Of a DNA stretch of 64,000 nucleotides, positions 35,596-45,238 are shown in pieces. Source of the stretch: CBDFLD01 sp965249005 (GTDB taxonomy: Bacteria > Acidobacteriota > UBA6911); contig CBDFLD010000021.1 in the NCBI GenBank assembly GCA_965249005.1, positions 310,001-374,000 on the forward strand. The letters run 5' to 3'. The notes under the pieces are model-generated. The model was not told the origin of the DNA. It made no database searches and worked only from the letters and a program-made list of their open reading frames with translations. The stretch's first letter is position 1. Every line of letters starts with the position of its first letter. The position numbers and the translations under genes were made by a program.

Positions 35596-35946
35596 ATGCT
35601 CATCGCGCTGAAACGTGCGTATGAACCCCCATCACGCTCGGATGGCTGCCGCATTCTCGTTGAGCGGCTTTGGCCCCGCGGTCTCTCAAAAAAAGATGCG
35701 AAGATCGATCTCTGGTCCAAGGAAGCCGCTCCCTCGACCGAATTGCGGCGCTGGTTCAACCACGAACCCGACAAATGGGTGGAGTTCAGGCGCCGATACT
35801 TCAAGGAGTTGCGAACTCGGGCGCAGTCGCTGGAGCCCATTGTCGAGCGCCTTCAAGCCGGCCAGGTCACTTTTGTCTTCGCGTCGCGGGAGCCGCGGTT
35901 CAACAATGCAGTTGCGCTCAAGGAGTATTTGGAGCGCACGAAATGA
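35596..35946 (+). CDS. DUF488 family protein (YeaO-like)
   Basis: This 116-residue protein has the DUF488 signature: an N-terminal KRAYEPPSRSDGCRILVERLWPRGLSK, then WFNHEPDKWVEFRRRYFKEL and VTFVFASREPRFNNAVALKEYL. The family is small, soluble and widespread; its function is not established. The gene lies 25 bases upstream of the metallophosphoesterase start and may share its transcript. Confidence 0.85.
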   Translation: MLIALKRAYEPPSRSDGCRILVERLWPRGLSKKDAKIDLWSKEAAPSTELRRWFNHEPDKWVEFRRRYFKELRTRAQSLEPIVERLQAGQVTFVFASREPRFNNAVALKEYLERTK

Positions 35947-35971
35947 ACCCGCAATGTCCAGAAGGAGCAAA

Positions 35972-37408
35972 GTGAGAAACCTTTTTGCCAGTGTTCTGGT
36001 TACCGGCGTCCTGGTGTGTTTTTCCCATCAGCCCGTCGCGGCAATGGAACCTGCCGCCAAATGGGATGACGTCCCGCGCATCATCGCCGTGGGCGACGTT
36101 CACGGAGCCTATGACACCTTCGTGACGGTGTTGAAGAGCGCCCGGCTCGTTGATGAGCAGCTGAGCTGAATTGGGGGGCCGGCCCACCTCGTACAGACTG
36201 GAGACGTCTTGGATCGGGGGCCTGATTCGAGAAAGTGTATGGATTTGCTCATGGAGCTCGAAGAGCAAGCTGCACGCGCAGGTGGACGGGTGCACGCGCT
36301 GGTCGGGAATCACGAAGCGATGAATATCCTGGGCATCCTGGACTACGTATCCAAGGAGGAGTTTGCCTCATACGCGGATACCAAGGCTGTGAAACGATGG
36401 GAAAAGGATTTCGAATCTTACTACCAAAAACAAAAGAAGAAGGCCAAGGGTGGGCCGCTTCCAAGCATAGAGGATGCGCGGGAACTGTTCCAAGCTGAGA
36501 AGCCCCTTGGCTACCGAGAGCATCGACGGGCATTTGACCGCGGCGGGCGTTATGGGCGCTGGATACTCGAGCACAATGCATCGGTTCGTATCAACGGAAT
36601 CGTTTTTTCCCACGGCGACTGGAGTAAGGAGTTGTCCGCATTGGGTATAGACACGTTCAACCGGCGCGTCCGGGAAGAGCTTTCCGGAAGGTCCTCGGGA
36701 AGGGAGCCAGTCGCCTTCAACCCCAAGAGTCCCCTCCAGTATCGCGGACTTGCGCAAGTTCCGCTCCGACGTTCGCAGCAGGAGAATCAACAGGCAGAGC
36801 TGGATCGCATCCTGAAGAATCTCCGGGCTACCCGCATGGTGGTCGGTCACACGGTGACCAAAGGCGTGATTGAGCCACGTTTTGGAGGCAAGCACATCAG
36901 CATCGACACAGGAATGCTCGAGCTTTACCGTGGGGGGCACCAGGTCGCTCTGGAAATTGTGGGAGACGATCTCAACGCCATCCATCCACTTGGCAAGGTG
37001 TCGCTTCCAGACTATCTTGATGAATCCACTATCTTCGACTACCTGGAGGCAGTTGCACCCGTCGATACCCAAAACGTGGATGTTTTCACCCAGCTAGCTG
37101 CCCGCTACCTAGGTCAACGAAACCCAATGGCAGCGCGCGATACTCTCGAACACCTCTTTACCATCCCCAAGCCCATTCCCGTCCATCACCATGAAGAGCT
37201 AGGAAACATTTATCGCGAGCTCGGAGAAACAGAAAAAGCACAGCAACAGTTCCTCGCGTATGTTGAGGGCGTTAGAAAGGTCATCGCTTCGACGCCTGAT
37301 AAGGCACGGCTTGTCAGATTGTTGAATCGCTTTTGCGCGAAGCACAACATGAAACTGGATGGATGGGAATGCTCCGAGTGCGCCCATAGCTGCAGGCGAA
37401 CCAGGTAA
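35972..37408 (+). pseudogene. Metallophosphoesterase with internal TGA stop
   Basis: GAAGGAGC precedes GTG 35972, which opens a signal peptide (RNLFASVLVTGVLVCFSHQP). One frame runs to 37408 except for a TGA at 36167-36169. Before it is GDVHGAYD, after it GDVLDRGPDSRKCMD, GNHEAMN and VVGHTVTKG, the metal-binding motifs of PPP-like phosphatases; the stop replaces a residue that is probably Trp (LS-stop-IGGPAHL). The C-terminal part has a TPR-like segment. Without readthrough only 65 residues are made and the enzyme is lost. Confidence 0.82.
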
Positions 37409-37462
37409 GCAGACAAGCCGGGAACACAGGGCTGCGAACCAAGCCCGCCGGTACACACACCC

Positions 37463-38485
37463 TTACTTGTAGGCCACACCGGCGCTGGCTGGGCCGGCCA
37501 GCGGAATCACCTCGGTTTCGCGAAAGCCGACTTCACGACACCAACCGAAGAAATCCGCCGCGGTGAAGTCGAAAGCCTCGCCGAATTCGATCAGCATGTT
37601 CAGAGACATCATGAGCCCGAACACGTTTTCGCGTCTCGCGTCGTCGATCAGGTTCTCGACGACGACGAACGATCCACCCTCGGGCAAGGCTTCGTAAGCT
37701 GCACGGATGAGCTTCATCTTGTTGTCGAGATTCCAGTCGTGCAGGATCATGCCCATCGTGATGACATCCGCCGAAGGTAGCGGGTCGGAGAAGAAATCAA
37801 CGGATTTCGCGGAGACTCGGTCCGCGAGCCCCGCGGCCCGGATCTTTTTCTCCGCAATGTCCGTGGCGGCTGGAAGATCCGCCGTAGGGCAGCGCAGGTG
37901 CGGGTGCCTTCCTGCAACGATCATCGACAGTTGGCCGGTTGCTCCACCGACGTCACACAATGTTTGATAGCGGGAGAAATCGAACTTCTCCGCAAAGGCC
38001 TGAAAATTAGCCGCCGAGATCCCGGCCATGGCGTCCATGAACTGCTCGAGGCGCTCCGGCTTCTTGTAAAGTTCTGCGAACACGGGGGCGCCGGTGTGCT
38101 TGATCTCGTTCTGCGGGCGTCCCGTCCGGAGTCCCTCGGTGAGGTCGCCCCAGAACGGATAAAGGCGGGCGTTGGCCATCTCCAAAAAACCGCCCATGAA
38201 CTGCGGACTCTTCCGATCCAGAAAGGCGGCCGTCTCCTCGGTATTTCGATACCGTGCATCGGGGCCGTCCCCGTCGCGCTCCAGCAAATGCAGCGCCACC
38301 AACGAGTCGAAGAAGTCGGGATTGGCTCTCGAATGCAGTTTGAGGGCGTCTTGCAGTTCGCGGCCAGTCATGGAGTCCGAGCCGAGGACCGAAAAAAGAT
38401 CCAGCTCCACGGCGGAAAGCAGTGTCTTGGCCGGCCAGAACCCCATGGCGACCTGCATGATTTTGGCCGAAGAAAGCGCGCTCAT
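37463..38485 (-). CDS. SAM-dependent O-methyltransferase (plant COMT / hydroxyneurosporene type)
   Basis: The 340-residue protein has an N-terminal dimerisation HTH (KTLLSAVELDLFSVL...LTGRELQ style) and a C-terminal Rossmann methyltransferase: CDVGGATGQLS (SAM motif I, about 183-193), VDFFSDPLPSADVITMGMILHDW with the HD pair near 246 and EGGSFVVVENLI. This class methylates hydroxyls of aromatic or polyketide-like compounds. AGGGG precedes the ATG. It is the last gene of a minus-strand trio with a cupin and a cyclase-like hydrolase, suggesting a small-molecule pathway. Confidence 0.85.
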   Translation of the reverse strand: MSALSSAKIMQVAMGFWPAKTLLSAVELDLFSVLGSDSMTGRELQDALKLHSRANPDFFDSLVALHLLERDGDGPDARYRNTEETAAFLDRKSPQFMGGFLEMANARLYPFWGDLTEGLRTGRPQNEIKHTGAPVFAELYKKPERLEQFMDAMAGISAANFQAFAEKFDFSRYQTLCDVGGATGQLSMIVAGRHPHLRCPTADLPAATDIAEKKIRAAGLADRVSAKSVDFFSDPLPSADVITMGMILHDWNLDNKMKLIRAAYEALPEGGSFVVVENLIDDARRENVFGLMMSLNMLIEFGEAFDFTAADFFGWCREVGFRETEVIPLAGPASAGVAYK

Positions 38486-38514
38486 GGTTTACCCCTTTTG
38501 TCGTTTGAAATGGA

Positions 38515-38883
38515 TTAGATTGTCGGATATTCTCTAACCGTTTTTCCGCAGTTTTCGCCGCCCGTGTTTACCGTGCCCGCACGATCGATAACCAAGACGT
38601 GACATTCTCCCTCGGAGAACGGTTTGTGCTCGACGCCTTTCGGCACGACGAACAACTCCCCTGCCCTTAGATGCACCCTCTTGTCTTTCAGCTCGATCGT
38701 CAGCTCACCATCGACGACCAGAAACAGTTCGTCGGTGTCTTCGTGCGCGTGCCAGACGAACTCCCCTTTCGTCTTGGCCAGCGTGAGCTGGCAGTCATTG
38801 AGCATTCCGATCTGTTTGGGGGCCCAATGCTCGGAGAACAAGGAAAGTTTTTCTTTCAGATTGATGGCGGAAGTGTTGGACAT
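38515..38883 (-). CDS. Cupin-domain protein
   Basis: Start chosen at ATG 38883 (MSNTSAINLKEKLSLF), giving 122 residues; the longer frame adds an unlikely Arg-rich leader. The single cupin barrel shows motif 1 WHAHEDTDELFLVVDGEL (HxH...E) and motif 2 PKGVEHKPFS (His), so a metal site is present. Such cupins bind small molecules or act as isomerases and dioxygenase-like enzymes. It lies between the cyclase and methyltransferase genes. Confidence 0.82.
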   Translation of the reverse strand: MSNTSAINLKEKLSLFSEHWAPKQIGMLNDCQLTLAKTKGEFVWHAHEDTDELFLVVDGELTIELKDKRVHLRAGELFVVPKGVEHKPFSEGECHVLVIDRAGTVNTGGENCGKTVREYPTI

Positions 38884-38912
38884 AGTTTGCCGCTCTGTAC
38901 CTTCGTAAGTCG

Positions 38913-39542
38913 TTATTGAATGATCCTCGCTACGACCCGGACCGGACCGCCCGCGCAATGGTATTTTGCAGGCAGAGCAATCACCTCGAAATCACGGAAC
39001 TCGAGCAGACATTCCAGATTGACCAGATTCTCGACGATAAGCACCTCTCTTGCCAGAAGGGTTTTGTGCGCAACGAACGGAGCATCCCTGTCCGGACTTG
39101 GTGTGTCCAGCCCGAGAATCTTTGCCCCAGCTTCGACAAGGGCCCGCGCAAAGTCCTCGGTAACTTCGGGGTAGTGAGCGAAGTAGTGCGTCGGGTTGTT
39201 GAAGTGATTTTCGAAGCCGGTGTAGACCAGTACGATATCTCCTTTGTTTACGTCCGCGCTGCTTAAGAGCTCTGAGGTAATCTTCGATTGTTCTCTGGCA
39301 TCCACGATGCGGCCCCTTCCCATGAATCGATCCACGGGTAAATCAGAAAGGTATTGCCCTCCCTCGATCATGTGCAGTGGGGCATCCATGTGAGTGCCCA
39401 CGTGCATGCTGGTCGTCACCTGGAAGGTCGTGTAGCCGTCTCGGGATCTGTCGGTCATTTGTACCACTTCTGGAGGGTTCTGGCCTGGAAAGGCCGGCAT
39501 GCCGTCAGAGAAAGTGCGAGTCAAATCGATCCATTCCGCCAT
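38913..39542 (-). CDS. Cyclase family protein (kynurenine formamidase-like)
   Basis: The 209-residue protein shows the metal-binding HVGTHMDAPLH motif (about 47-57), a further conserved DIVLVYTGFENHF, and LGLDTPSPDRD near 150. The family (Cyclase, PF04199) includes kynurenine formamidase and other amide or ester hydrolases. It is upstream of the cupin, 29 bases apart, on the same strand. Together with the O-methyltransferase it may serve aromatic compound metabolism; the substrate cannot be read from sequence. Confidence 0.85.
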   Translation of the reverse strand: MAEWIDLTRTFSDGMPAFPGQNPPEVVQMTDRSRDGYTTFQVTTSMHVGTHMDAPLHMIEGGQYLSDLPVDRFMGRGRIVDAREQSKITSELLSSADVNKGDIVLVYTGFENHFNNPTHYFAHYPEVTEDFARALVEAGAKILGLDTPSPDRDAPFVAHKTLLAREVLIVENLVNLECLLEFRDFEVIALPAKYHCAGGPVRVVARIIQ

Positions 39543-39554
39543 GTCAAAAACCCT

Positions 39555-41717
39555 TTACTGAGCAATCCCGAAAGTTGTGGTGCGCTGCACTGTGCGATTC
39601 GATTTGGCATCCTTGACCGAGACCAGCAGCTCATAGATGCCTGGCTTCGTGTTCTGCAGTTGGATCTTGCCGCCCACGACGGTTCCTTTCTTTGTCTCCT
39701 GGAGCTGGCGGGAGGACAACGGATACCACTCGGCCAGCTCGATGGGATTACCTTTGCTGATGAAATTGGTCTTCATCAGAAGGTCGGGCGCCGCGACGCC
39801 GCTCTTGGGGTTCTCGGGACGATAGACCAGCATGTAGTAGGCGAAGGTGTCGCTCGGGTGATAGAACCGGATCCCGTGCATCAGCCTCGATGCCGTCGAT
39901 TGTTTGGCCAGGGGCCCTTCGGGGAACGCCGTTTGGTTGTCGGACCAATCGGCCAAGATGATGCTGCTCAGCGCCAGTTTCTTTCGAGGCAGTTCCGGAA
40001 CCTCTACCCAGGCGGCGGCCGTACCGATTTGCTCGGAACCCAATTCTCGCACGCCCACCCGAATCTGATAGAGTCCTGGTTTGAGACCGATACGCTTGGC
40101 AAACGTGATCCCCTGTTGCTTTGTCAGCTCAGCTTGTTTGGGCGGGAGCTTCCCTGTGACCGCATGTGTCTTGCTATCGACGTTCTTTCCATCTTCGTTG
40201 AAGACGAAAACGATCAGCTCCAGTTCCATATAGTAGCTTTGGTTCTCTTCGCGCAGCGTGAGTTTGTCCCCGTCAATCTGGACCTGAAGCGAGACCTGCG
40301 CTTCATCGATTTCCGTTTCGATAAAGGCGGCCCAGGCCGATACAGCAATGTTCGTCACCGGCAACGGGGCGAGCGTCGCCTCCGCCAGGCGGTCTTTCGG
40401 GGTCTGATCCGTGGGTTTGAACTTGACTCCGGCCAGCTCGGCCGGCAGGTAGCCTTTTTGAGTACGGATTTTATACTTGGGATAATCCTTTAGCTTGACG
40501 CTGAGCCGGCGGAATTTCTTATCCTTCTCGGTCAGCGGCTCCGACGGATAGTAGGCCAGCAAGTAATAGAAGCGGTTCTGATTCAATGCCGCGATCAGAG
40601 GTTCTGCCAGGTCATTGGTGTTAAATGACGGCTCTCCGCCGGTATCGCGAGCCAGCGCGTTCATTCCATCCTCAGCATCCCGTTCCGCCGAATTGAGGTA
40701 CCCGTGCATGGCGGGACTGAAGCTTCCCCTCACCGAAGCGTCGAAAAGCGGGTGTGCCTGAAGGCCTTTGGAGTCGATGGAATAGATGACGACCCCCGAA
40801 AGCACGGCCCGGCTTATTGCCGGCAGCAGATCGGCTGTGTCTGGGGTGCCGCCTCGGTCCATCAGAGAAAAGCCGTCGGAATAGAAGGCGAGCAGGCGTT
40901 GCCCGGGCAGATCGGCCATTCGTTCGACGGTGGCTTCGAGCGTGCTCAACGTTACCCGGCGACGATAGGAGGTTTCGGCAAGTACCCTGCGAGCTCTACT
41001 CATCGTGAGGGCTTCGGCAAAGTCACGGTCGCCTGGCATTCCCTCTGTCTGCATGATCTCTATGCCCAGATCCAGCGCGCTCCGGTCACCACGGTCGATT
41101 GCAGCAGCCAGGTAAGGAGTAAAAAAAGTCTGCTCCGTGATCGGACCAGGGCTGATTTTGTCGATCGCGTAGCTGATGAGTTCCCGGTTGCGTGTGAACT
41201 GACCCGCAAGGCCCAGTCTTCCTGTAGTGGTCATGACCGCGACCAGATCCCGGTTACTGACGTGCTCATCCACAAAGCTCTGCAGATACCGCTTCAGCCT
41301 GAAGAGATTTGAGACCGATAGATGCAGCGTATCGACAAAGAGGACGATCGTCCTCGCAGGTTGCTCGGCCGGCTGTAGTCGAGGTGTCCCGATATCGCTC
41401 CTGTTTTTTGACCTATCGGTTGCTGTGGATGCAACCCGTGCCGAGGAGTCGGGACCAGGCACACGGACCGACGAGAAGAAGCTGATCTTTTGTGGCTTGC
41501 CGTTTTCCAGCAACGTGAAATCTTGCTGCTCGAGATCAGTGACCGGCCGTTTCTCCTTATCGGTGACCACGACGCGCAGTTCGATCAGCTCGGTTGTCAC
41601 ACGTGCAATCGGGTCCTGACCCGCCGACTGTACTTGGGAGGAGGCCGGATCCTGACCCCGGGCCATGCCGAGCGGCAGTGTAAGAATCAGAAAGGCTGCC
41701 GTCCGCTTCGCGATCAT
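39555..41717 (-). CDS. VWFA-related protein (Acidobacteria type), secreted
   Basis: The ATG at 41717 is preferred since it opens a signal peptide (MIAKRTAAFLILTLPLGMARG); 41756 adds 13 charged residues. The 720-residue product has an N-terminal strand region (LRVVVTDKEKRPVTDLEQQDFTLLENGK), then a von Willebrand A-like domain (TIVLFVDTLHLSVSN; the MIDAS DxSxS is changed to DTLHLS) and a C-terminal beta-rich region. This architecture is the VWFA-related family typical of Acidobacteriota. The role, perhaps protein binding outside the cell, is unknown. It follows the metallohydrolase gene at 41796 on the same strand. Confidence 0.82.
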   Translation of the reverse strand: MIAKRTAAFLILTLPLGMARGQDPASSQVQSAGQDPIARVTTELIELRVVVTDKEKRPVTDLEQQDFTLLENGKPQKISFFSSVRVPGPDSSARVASTATDRSKNRSDIGTPRLQPAEQPARTIVLFVDTLHLSVSNLFRLKRYLQSFVDEHVSNRDLVAVMTTTGRLGLAGQFTRNRELISYAIDKISPGPITEQTFFTPYLAAAIDRGDRSALDLGIEIMQTEGMPGDRDFAEALTMSRARRVLAETSYRRRVTLSTLEATVERMADLPGQRLLAFYSDGFSLMDRGGTPDTADLLPAISRAVLSGVVIYSIDSKGLQAHPLFDASVRGSFSPAMHGYLNSAERDAEDGMNALARDTGGEPSFNTNDLAEPLIAALNQNRFYYLLAYYPSEPLTEKDKKFRRLSVKLKDYPKYKIRTQKGYLPAELAGVKFKPTDQTPKDRLAEATLAPLPVTNIAVSAWAAFIETEIDEAQVSLQVQIDGDKLTLREENQSYYMELELIVFVFNEDGKNVDSKTHAVTGKLPPKQAELTKQQGITFAKRIGLKPGLYQIRVGVRELGSEQIGTAAAWVEVPELPRKKLALSSIILADWSDNQTAFPEGPLAKQSTASRLMHGIRFYHPSDTFAYYMLVYRPENPKSGVAAPDLLMKTNFISKGNPIELAEWYPLSSRQLQETKKGTVVGGKIQLQNTKPGIYELLVSVKDAKSNRTVQRTTTFGIAQ

Positions 41718-41795
41718 AGTCGTCTTGCTTTTATCATTCTCCCAAGTGGTTGACAAAGGAAAATGGGGACGTCCCTGGTTTTCACTCCCTGGTTT

Positions 41796-43937
41796 TTACT
41801 TTGCCATCTCCTGATACTTCCGCTGTGCTTTGCGGAAAAGTGAAACTACCGAGTCGCGGCGCGCCGACGTGGCGAAGGTGCCTCGTTGTTTGACGTCCGC
41901 GATCAGCTGCTCGATCCAATCGGCCCAGAATCGCGCATCTTCCGACGATGAGATGGGTTGGTTTCCCAGGTAGCAATAAACCGGGCTCGAATGGGCGAAT
42001 GCCGCCGGGTCGTTGGTTATCAGCCGGTGCCCGGGGCCGGTGGCACGAGCGGCAATCCAGGAGCTTTCGGCCAGTTCAACCCGTTGCTCGATGCGAACAT
42101 GCGTTCGGTCCCCTTCAGCCGGCTTCGCTGCCACGACCGATCCATTGACCAGGAGCTCGAGTTTTTCCACCGGGACCAACGTGTGCACTTCCGCCTCGAC
42201 CTTCACCCGCACCGCTCCACCCGTGCTGGGATAGTGGATCTCCTCACCTGGTCCCTGGCCCTCGACCGCAAACGTCAAGAACGGACCATTGGTGACAAAG
42301 CTCTTCCCCTTCTTGTAGTTGTCGATCCAGCGGGCATAGGAAAACTCGCCCGGTACATTTACATAGACACGCAGTCCTCCGGGAACCTGCCCAAAAGTCA
42401 GGTTCGTGAACGAATCGGTGCCGGCGGAAATGGCGCAGCGAAAGCCGCAGTTCAAGGCGCGGTACCAGATCTCGGTGCTTGTATCCTCACCCAGGTGGCT
42501 GAGCACATCCAGGGCGTCGATTTCGCCCAGCGCCAGATCGACGGGGAACTCGCGCGCGCCGCCGCGGCCGATCCCCTGGAAGTTCGGGCGCACGCCGGGA
42601 TGAGCGTACGTGACGGCGCCGTTCTGGGCTCGTGCTTTTTTGGCCTGAGCATAGTTGGCCGGATAGTCTTCGTAGTGCTGGGTGTTGGGAAAACCGGTAA
42701 AGAGCGGGTGGACGAGCTCCGTCAGGTTGAAAAAGCACATATGTCCATACATCGAACGGCTGCGCATCTCCTCGTTCCAGTACAGAATCCGGTTGCCGCG
42801 GCTCATGGAATTCGGTTTCCCCTCGAAGAAGCGCTCGTCGTGGACGATGTCGGTAAACGAATTCGACACCATCAGGTTGGCTACGCTCAGTCCCTCGGCG
42901 GAAACCTGCAACTCGATGTCTTCTATGTCGACGACCTCGTTGGAAATACAGTTGGCATGGATGTGAGAATCCCCGGAATACCACCCCCGCCGTGCCATCG
43001 GAAAGCGGTGATCGAGATGTAGGGCGAGCTCCACCGTCCGGCCGGGAATTATCTCAACGGTCTCTCTTACCGGCGCATACTCCATCCCCCGAACGGCCTC
43101 GATGGTGGCGGGGCCGGAGGGCAAGTCGATCTCAAACTCGTCTCGAGCGTGAAAGTAATACTCTTCGGTTCTGCCCAGCACGCGCAGAACGGAGCCAATC
43201 GGCATGTGGGCCAAACCGTCGGAAGCTGTGAGATACATGCGGGCGGCCGCTGGCTCGTCGCCCGGGTCGCTCAGTTCTACTCTCAGTTTTCCGGTCCGTC
43301 GTATGTCGAGAAATAGGTTAAAAGCGTCGCTCGAGTCATCACCCAGCTCGAACGATATCGGCGCCTTCTCGATCTCGTCGAGCTGTAGCTCGTTCAGGTT
43401 CAAACAGAATCCCCGGTAGGAGTTCCGCGCAACAAGGAACTCGTAGATCATCCAGGGAGTTCGAACCCGTAGCAACTCGTTCCGGGGCCGGCTGTTCTTC
43501 ACCAGCAGCGGCACCATGTAACGATAGCCTGTGGCGAGCACGATACTGATGGGTGCCCGAACAATTTCGACCCCCGAGTCGTTCAACTCGACCTTGATCA
43601 GATCCGGGCTCTGTAGCTTCTCAAAGTGTTCGGCACGATAGTTCGGATTGTTGAAGTCTCCGGGTAGCAGTCTCGTATTCTCCCGCTTGTGTCTCATGAG
43701 CAAGACGTTGAAATCCGCTTTGGAGATGGGACCCTCCAGTTTCCACTCCGATGGAGGAATCTGGGTAATGAAAGCGAGTTGGGGATTGGGGGCGCCGCTG
43801 GCAACGGGCGTATTTTGTGCGCTGCTGCTGTCGAAAAACCGCGCAGCCAGAAAGAGCGCCAGCAACAGAAGACAAATGACGGGAATCCTGTACAACCCGG
43901 ATCTACGCCGCCCGATACTGGAAGAGGATTGCTTCAT
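41796..43937 (-). CDS. CehA/McbA-family metallohydrolase, membrane-anchored
   Basis: The 713-residue protein has an N-terminal anchor or signal (YRIPVICLLLLALFLAARFF). A beta-rich region precedes a PHP-like metallohydrolase: RRGWYSGDSHIHAN (HxH metal ligands, about 314-327), then VTYAHPGVRPN and LDVLSHLG, and ISAGTDSF. This is the CehA/McbA family, whose named members hydrolyse carbamates, though most act on unknown esters or phosphoesters. It is related in architecture to 33286-35451 but keeps the HxH motif. Confidence 0.85.
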   Translation of the reverse strand: MKQSSSSIGRRRSGLYRIPVICLLLLALFLAARFFDSSSAQNTPVASGAPNPQLAFITQIPPSEWKLEGPISKADFNVLLMRHKRENTRLLPGDFNNPNYRAEHFEKLQSPDLIKVELNDSGVEIVRAPISIVLATGYRYMVPLLVKNSRPRNELLRVRTPWMIYEFLVARNSYRGFCLNLNELQLDEIEKAPISFELGDDSSDAFNLFLDIRRTGKLRVELSDPGDEPAAARMYLTASDGLAHMPIGSVLRVLGRTEEYYFHARDEFEIDLPSGPATIEAVRGMEYAPVRETVEIIPGRTVELALHLDHRFPMARRGWYSGDSHIHANCISNEVVDIEDIELQVSAEGLSVANLMVSNSFTDIVHDERFFEGKPNSMSRGNRILYWNEEMRSRSMYGHMCFFNLTELVHPLFTGFPNTQHYEDYPANYAQAKKARAQNGAVTYAHPGVRPNFQGIGRGGAREFPVDLALGEIDALDVLSHLGEDTSTEIWYRALNCGFRCAISAGTDSFTNLTFGQVPGGLRVYVNVPGEFSYARWIDNYKKGKSFVTNGPFLTFAVEGQGPGEEIHYPSTGGAVRVKVEAEVHTLVPVEKLELLVNGSVVAAKPAEGDRTHVRIEQRVELAESSWIAARATGPGHRLITNDPAAFAHSSPVYCYLGNQPISSSEDARFWADWIEQLIADVKQRGTFATSARRDSVVSLFRKAQRKYQEMAK

Positions 43938-43992
43938 TGGAACCTCTTTGAAATCATTCGAATGAACTCAGGTTCTGGTGAAACCCGACAAT

Positions 43993-45024
43993 CTAGTCCT
44001 GTAGGCTGGAGCTTGGGTTGCTCTTTATCAACTCGTCCGGCCGTATGGAGTATGCTGTTCCGATTGCCAATCCGCACAGAATCCAAAGGATGTCCTTGGC
44101 CCTTCGGACCGCGGCCAGGGCCAATCCCAAGCTCGGGGATCCGGTTACCTGCGCGCAGGCCAGTACGAGCGCTCCTTCCTGGGTCCCGACGTCCCCCGGA
44201 ACAAAGAAGAAAGCAGAGCGCACCAAGATCATGAAGGCCTCTATAACGATTCCTTCGGCGAACGTGATGGGATGCCCGAGAAAGCCCAGTGTAAGATATG
44301 CAGCCAGGGCCCCGGTCATCCATCCGCAAAAGCTAGCTCCCACGGAGAGGACGAAACGCCAGCGTCGGGCGGAATAGAACTCAACGACTCGACGCTCGAT
44401 GTCGCCGAGGGCTGCGACCCACAATGACAGGCGATCCTTCGAACCGCCCGTGAGGGAACCGACCCTGTTCAGCCAACTCCGAATCCATTGAAAGGCGGCG
44501 CCTCTTTGCACCAGCAAAAACAACAGCACGCACACGGAGAAGAGCAGAAGGCTCAGAATCGCGGTCGTCCTGTAGGCGGGTGGCAGCAAGTCGTCAAAGA
44601 GCATAATGCCCAGACCCATCGCGATGAATGGAATCTGGGAGATCACATCCGTTGTTCGAGTCAACAGTTGCGAAGCCATCGCGTCCCGATAAGGGATTGC
44701 ATAGTATCGTTTCAGGATGACCGCTTTGATCGGTTCACCTCCCAAACCCGCCAAAGGGGTGACCATTTCAAGCGCATAGCCCGCACCCAGAACCCTGGCA
44801 ATACGAAAGAGCCACCGGTGATTCAGCGTTAGTTGGGGCAGCGTGAGAAGCCACGACGCGGATTCAAAGAAGAACCCCGCCAGGTGTACCAACAGAATTA
44901 TCGCGATTCCCCATGCTCCGAGCTCCAGCAGATGGTCCCCTACCGCTGCGAGATCGGTCTGGTACAAGATGAGACCCAGCAGTGCGGCGCCGAGCATCAA
45001 CATGAGGAGCATGAAAAGCTTCAA
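43993..45024 (-). CDS. Flippase-like / lysylphosphatidylglycerol synthase TM-domain protein
   Basis: The 343-residue integral membrane protein has about eight helices and the UPF0104 pattern (GWGIAIILLVHLAGFFFESASW, YALEMVTPLAGLGGEPIKAVILKRY, and FFFVPGDVGTQEGALVL). The family contains the membrane domain of MprF and lipid-flipping proteins of glycan pathways. It is divergent from a GT39 glycosyltransferase 200 bases away, which points to glycolipid or cell-envelope work, by inference. Confidence 0.8.
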   Translation of the reverse strand: MKLFMLLMLMLGAALLGLILYQTDLAAVGDHLLELGAWGIAIILLVHLAGFFFESASWLLTLPQLTLNHRWLFRIARVLGAGYALEMVTPLAGLGGEPIKAVILKRYYAIPYRDAMASQLLTRTTDVISQIPFIAMGLGIMLFDDLLPPAYRTTAILSLLLFSVCVLLFLLVQRGAAFQWIRSWLNRVGSLTGGSKDRLSLWVAALGDIERRVVEFYSARRWRFVLSVGASFCGWMTGALAAYLTLGFLGHPITFAEGIVIEAFMILVRSAFFFVPGDVGTQEGALVLACAQVTGSPSLGLALAAVRRAKDILWILCGLAIGTAYSIRPDELIKSNPSSSLQD

Positions 45025-45238
45025 GGGGTCGCTCCCGTTGAGATCGCTTTCTCGGTTTGCTTCGCCCGCGGCGTGATGGTGTGATTAGCGGTCCATGGTC
45101 CTTCCATAGGCCGGACACTACAACAAAGCGGGTTGATGGACTAATGAAAATTTGCTCTTTCGCCGGACAATGAACTAATCTCTTTAGTCGTCCAGCTTAT
45201 GACCATGCCTGTTAATTGAGAGCTGCGAGAACAACCCT

